Shown here piece after piece: positions 4,855 to 5,199 of a stretch of 5,199 nt of DNA. Under the pieces are notes generated by a model that was given only the letters and a program-made list of their open reading frames with translations, did not search any database and was not told the origin of the DNA. The stretch is from Acidobacteriota bacterium. GTDB lineage: Bacteria > Acidobacteriota > Terriglobia > Terriglobales > Acidobacteriaceae. Positions within the stretch are counted from its first letter, which is position 1; each line of letters begins with the position of its first letter. The stretch covers positions 1-5,199 of the forward strand of contig QHVR01000424.1 of assembly GCA_003223595.1 (NCBI GenBank), read 5' to 3'. A program made the translations under genes and the position numbers.

Positions 4855-5199
4855 TCACTCGATCGGGTCTACAAGCACGACTACCTGGGCCTGCCTGCCA
4901 CGGCCCGGGAGCTGCCCAATCACAATCGCCGCCAGCACGAGCGCGATTCCCAGTGCCTGGACTGGGCGCACACCTTCGCCCAAGAGCGCGGCTGCCAGCA
5001 GGATTGAAAATACCGGCTCCAGGCAGCTGGCGATAATCGCGCGCGTGGGTTCCAAATGTTGAAGGCCCAGGAAGTAGAGTGAAAATGGTCCCAGGACCGA
5101 GATCATCGAAAAGATAAGCAGGAAGGCCCATTGCGCGGACGTGTATTGTGCGGCAATGACGTTCCACGGTGGATTGAGGATTAGCCAGAACACCGAGGC
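4855..5199 (-). CDS. EamA/DMT-superfamily transporter, C-terminal part (5' end beyond window)
   Basis: This is the C-terminal 114 residues of an inner-membrane drug/metabolite-type transporter; the reading frame stays open through the right edge. An in-frame GTG at 5191-5193 is an internal Val, not a start. Visible features are the tail of one helix and a loop ('VFWLILNPPWN'), then helices around 'WAFLLIFSMISVLGPFSLYF', 'AIIASCLEPVFSILLAAALL' and 'ALGIALVLAAIVIGQL'. The 'LEPVF...LLGE' spacing is characteristic of the second EamA repeat. The complete protein would be near 300 residues with ten helices. The substrate cannot be told; family members export amino acids, metabolites or other small molecules. 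The cytoplasmic tail after the last helix is short ('GRGRQAQVVVLVDPIE'). Its stop lies 16 bp from the stop of the convergent dehydratase gene, with no hairpin terminator between them. Confidence 0.88.
   Translation of the reverse strand, partial: ASVFWLILNPPWNVIAAQYTSAQWAFLLIFSMISVLGPFSLYFLGLQHLEPTRAIIASCLEPVFSILLAAALLGEGVRPVQALGIALVLAAIVIGQLPGRGRQAQVVVLVDPIE

Noticed and set aside
1..5199. CRISPR array, tRNA/rRNA, insertion sequence, phage or defence genes
   Set aside because: No regularly spaced direct repeats, tRNA-like cloverleaf, transposase motif or defence domain was seen. All of the long space is taken by housekeeping, signalling and transport genes.

Overview
The window is ordinary bacterial chromosome, with a G+C content by eye in the high fifties. 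It is almost fully coding. The best guess at the organism is Acidobacteriota or a similar soil lineage. This rests on the large sensor kinase, whose exported region is built from OB-fold-like units with phrases such as 'RIRGVITDD...FFVQDSTAGIYVEG' and 'GPGKFAPVIRE'. I recall that style as recurrent in Acidobacteriota and Verrucomicrobiota. This is a recollection of family style, not a search result, so the lineage is only moderately supported.

Layout: four genes read leftward (minus strand) in one close-packed series. From upstream to downstream they are galE (UDP-glucose 4-epimerase, GTG start, 3325-4305), proC (pyrroline-5-carboxylate reductase, 2451-3275), a membrane histidine kinase of the NarX/DesK-like HisKA_3 class (325-2418), and the receiver half of a NarL/FixJ-type response regulator that runs off the left edge (1-365). 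The gaps are 49 bp and 32 bp, and kinase and regulator overlap by 41 bp, so co-transcription is plausible. To the right, a 200-bp divergent spacer holds three hairpins. It is followed by a rightward pterin-4a-carbinolamine dehydratase gene (4506-4838). This gene converges, 16 bp apart, on the 3' end of an EamA/DMT-family transporter gene that enters from the right edge (4855-5199).

How the genes work together: the kinase and regulator are clearly partners. The kinase's exported sensor would pass a signal through one membrane helix to His491 and on to Asp59 of the regulator, whose presumed DNA-binding domain lies outside the window. galE (nucleotide-sugar supply) and proC (last step of proline synthesis) are housekeeping enzymes with no obvious link to the signalling pair except shared direction and tight spacing. 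The dehydratase and the transporter show no pathway link to the rest.

I do not see a new biological system here. The points most worth a second look are the four-unit OB-fold-like sensor, the palindrome cluster in front of the dehydratase, a degenerate CAC-phased repeat between galE and proC, and the 41-bp kinase/regulator overlap.
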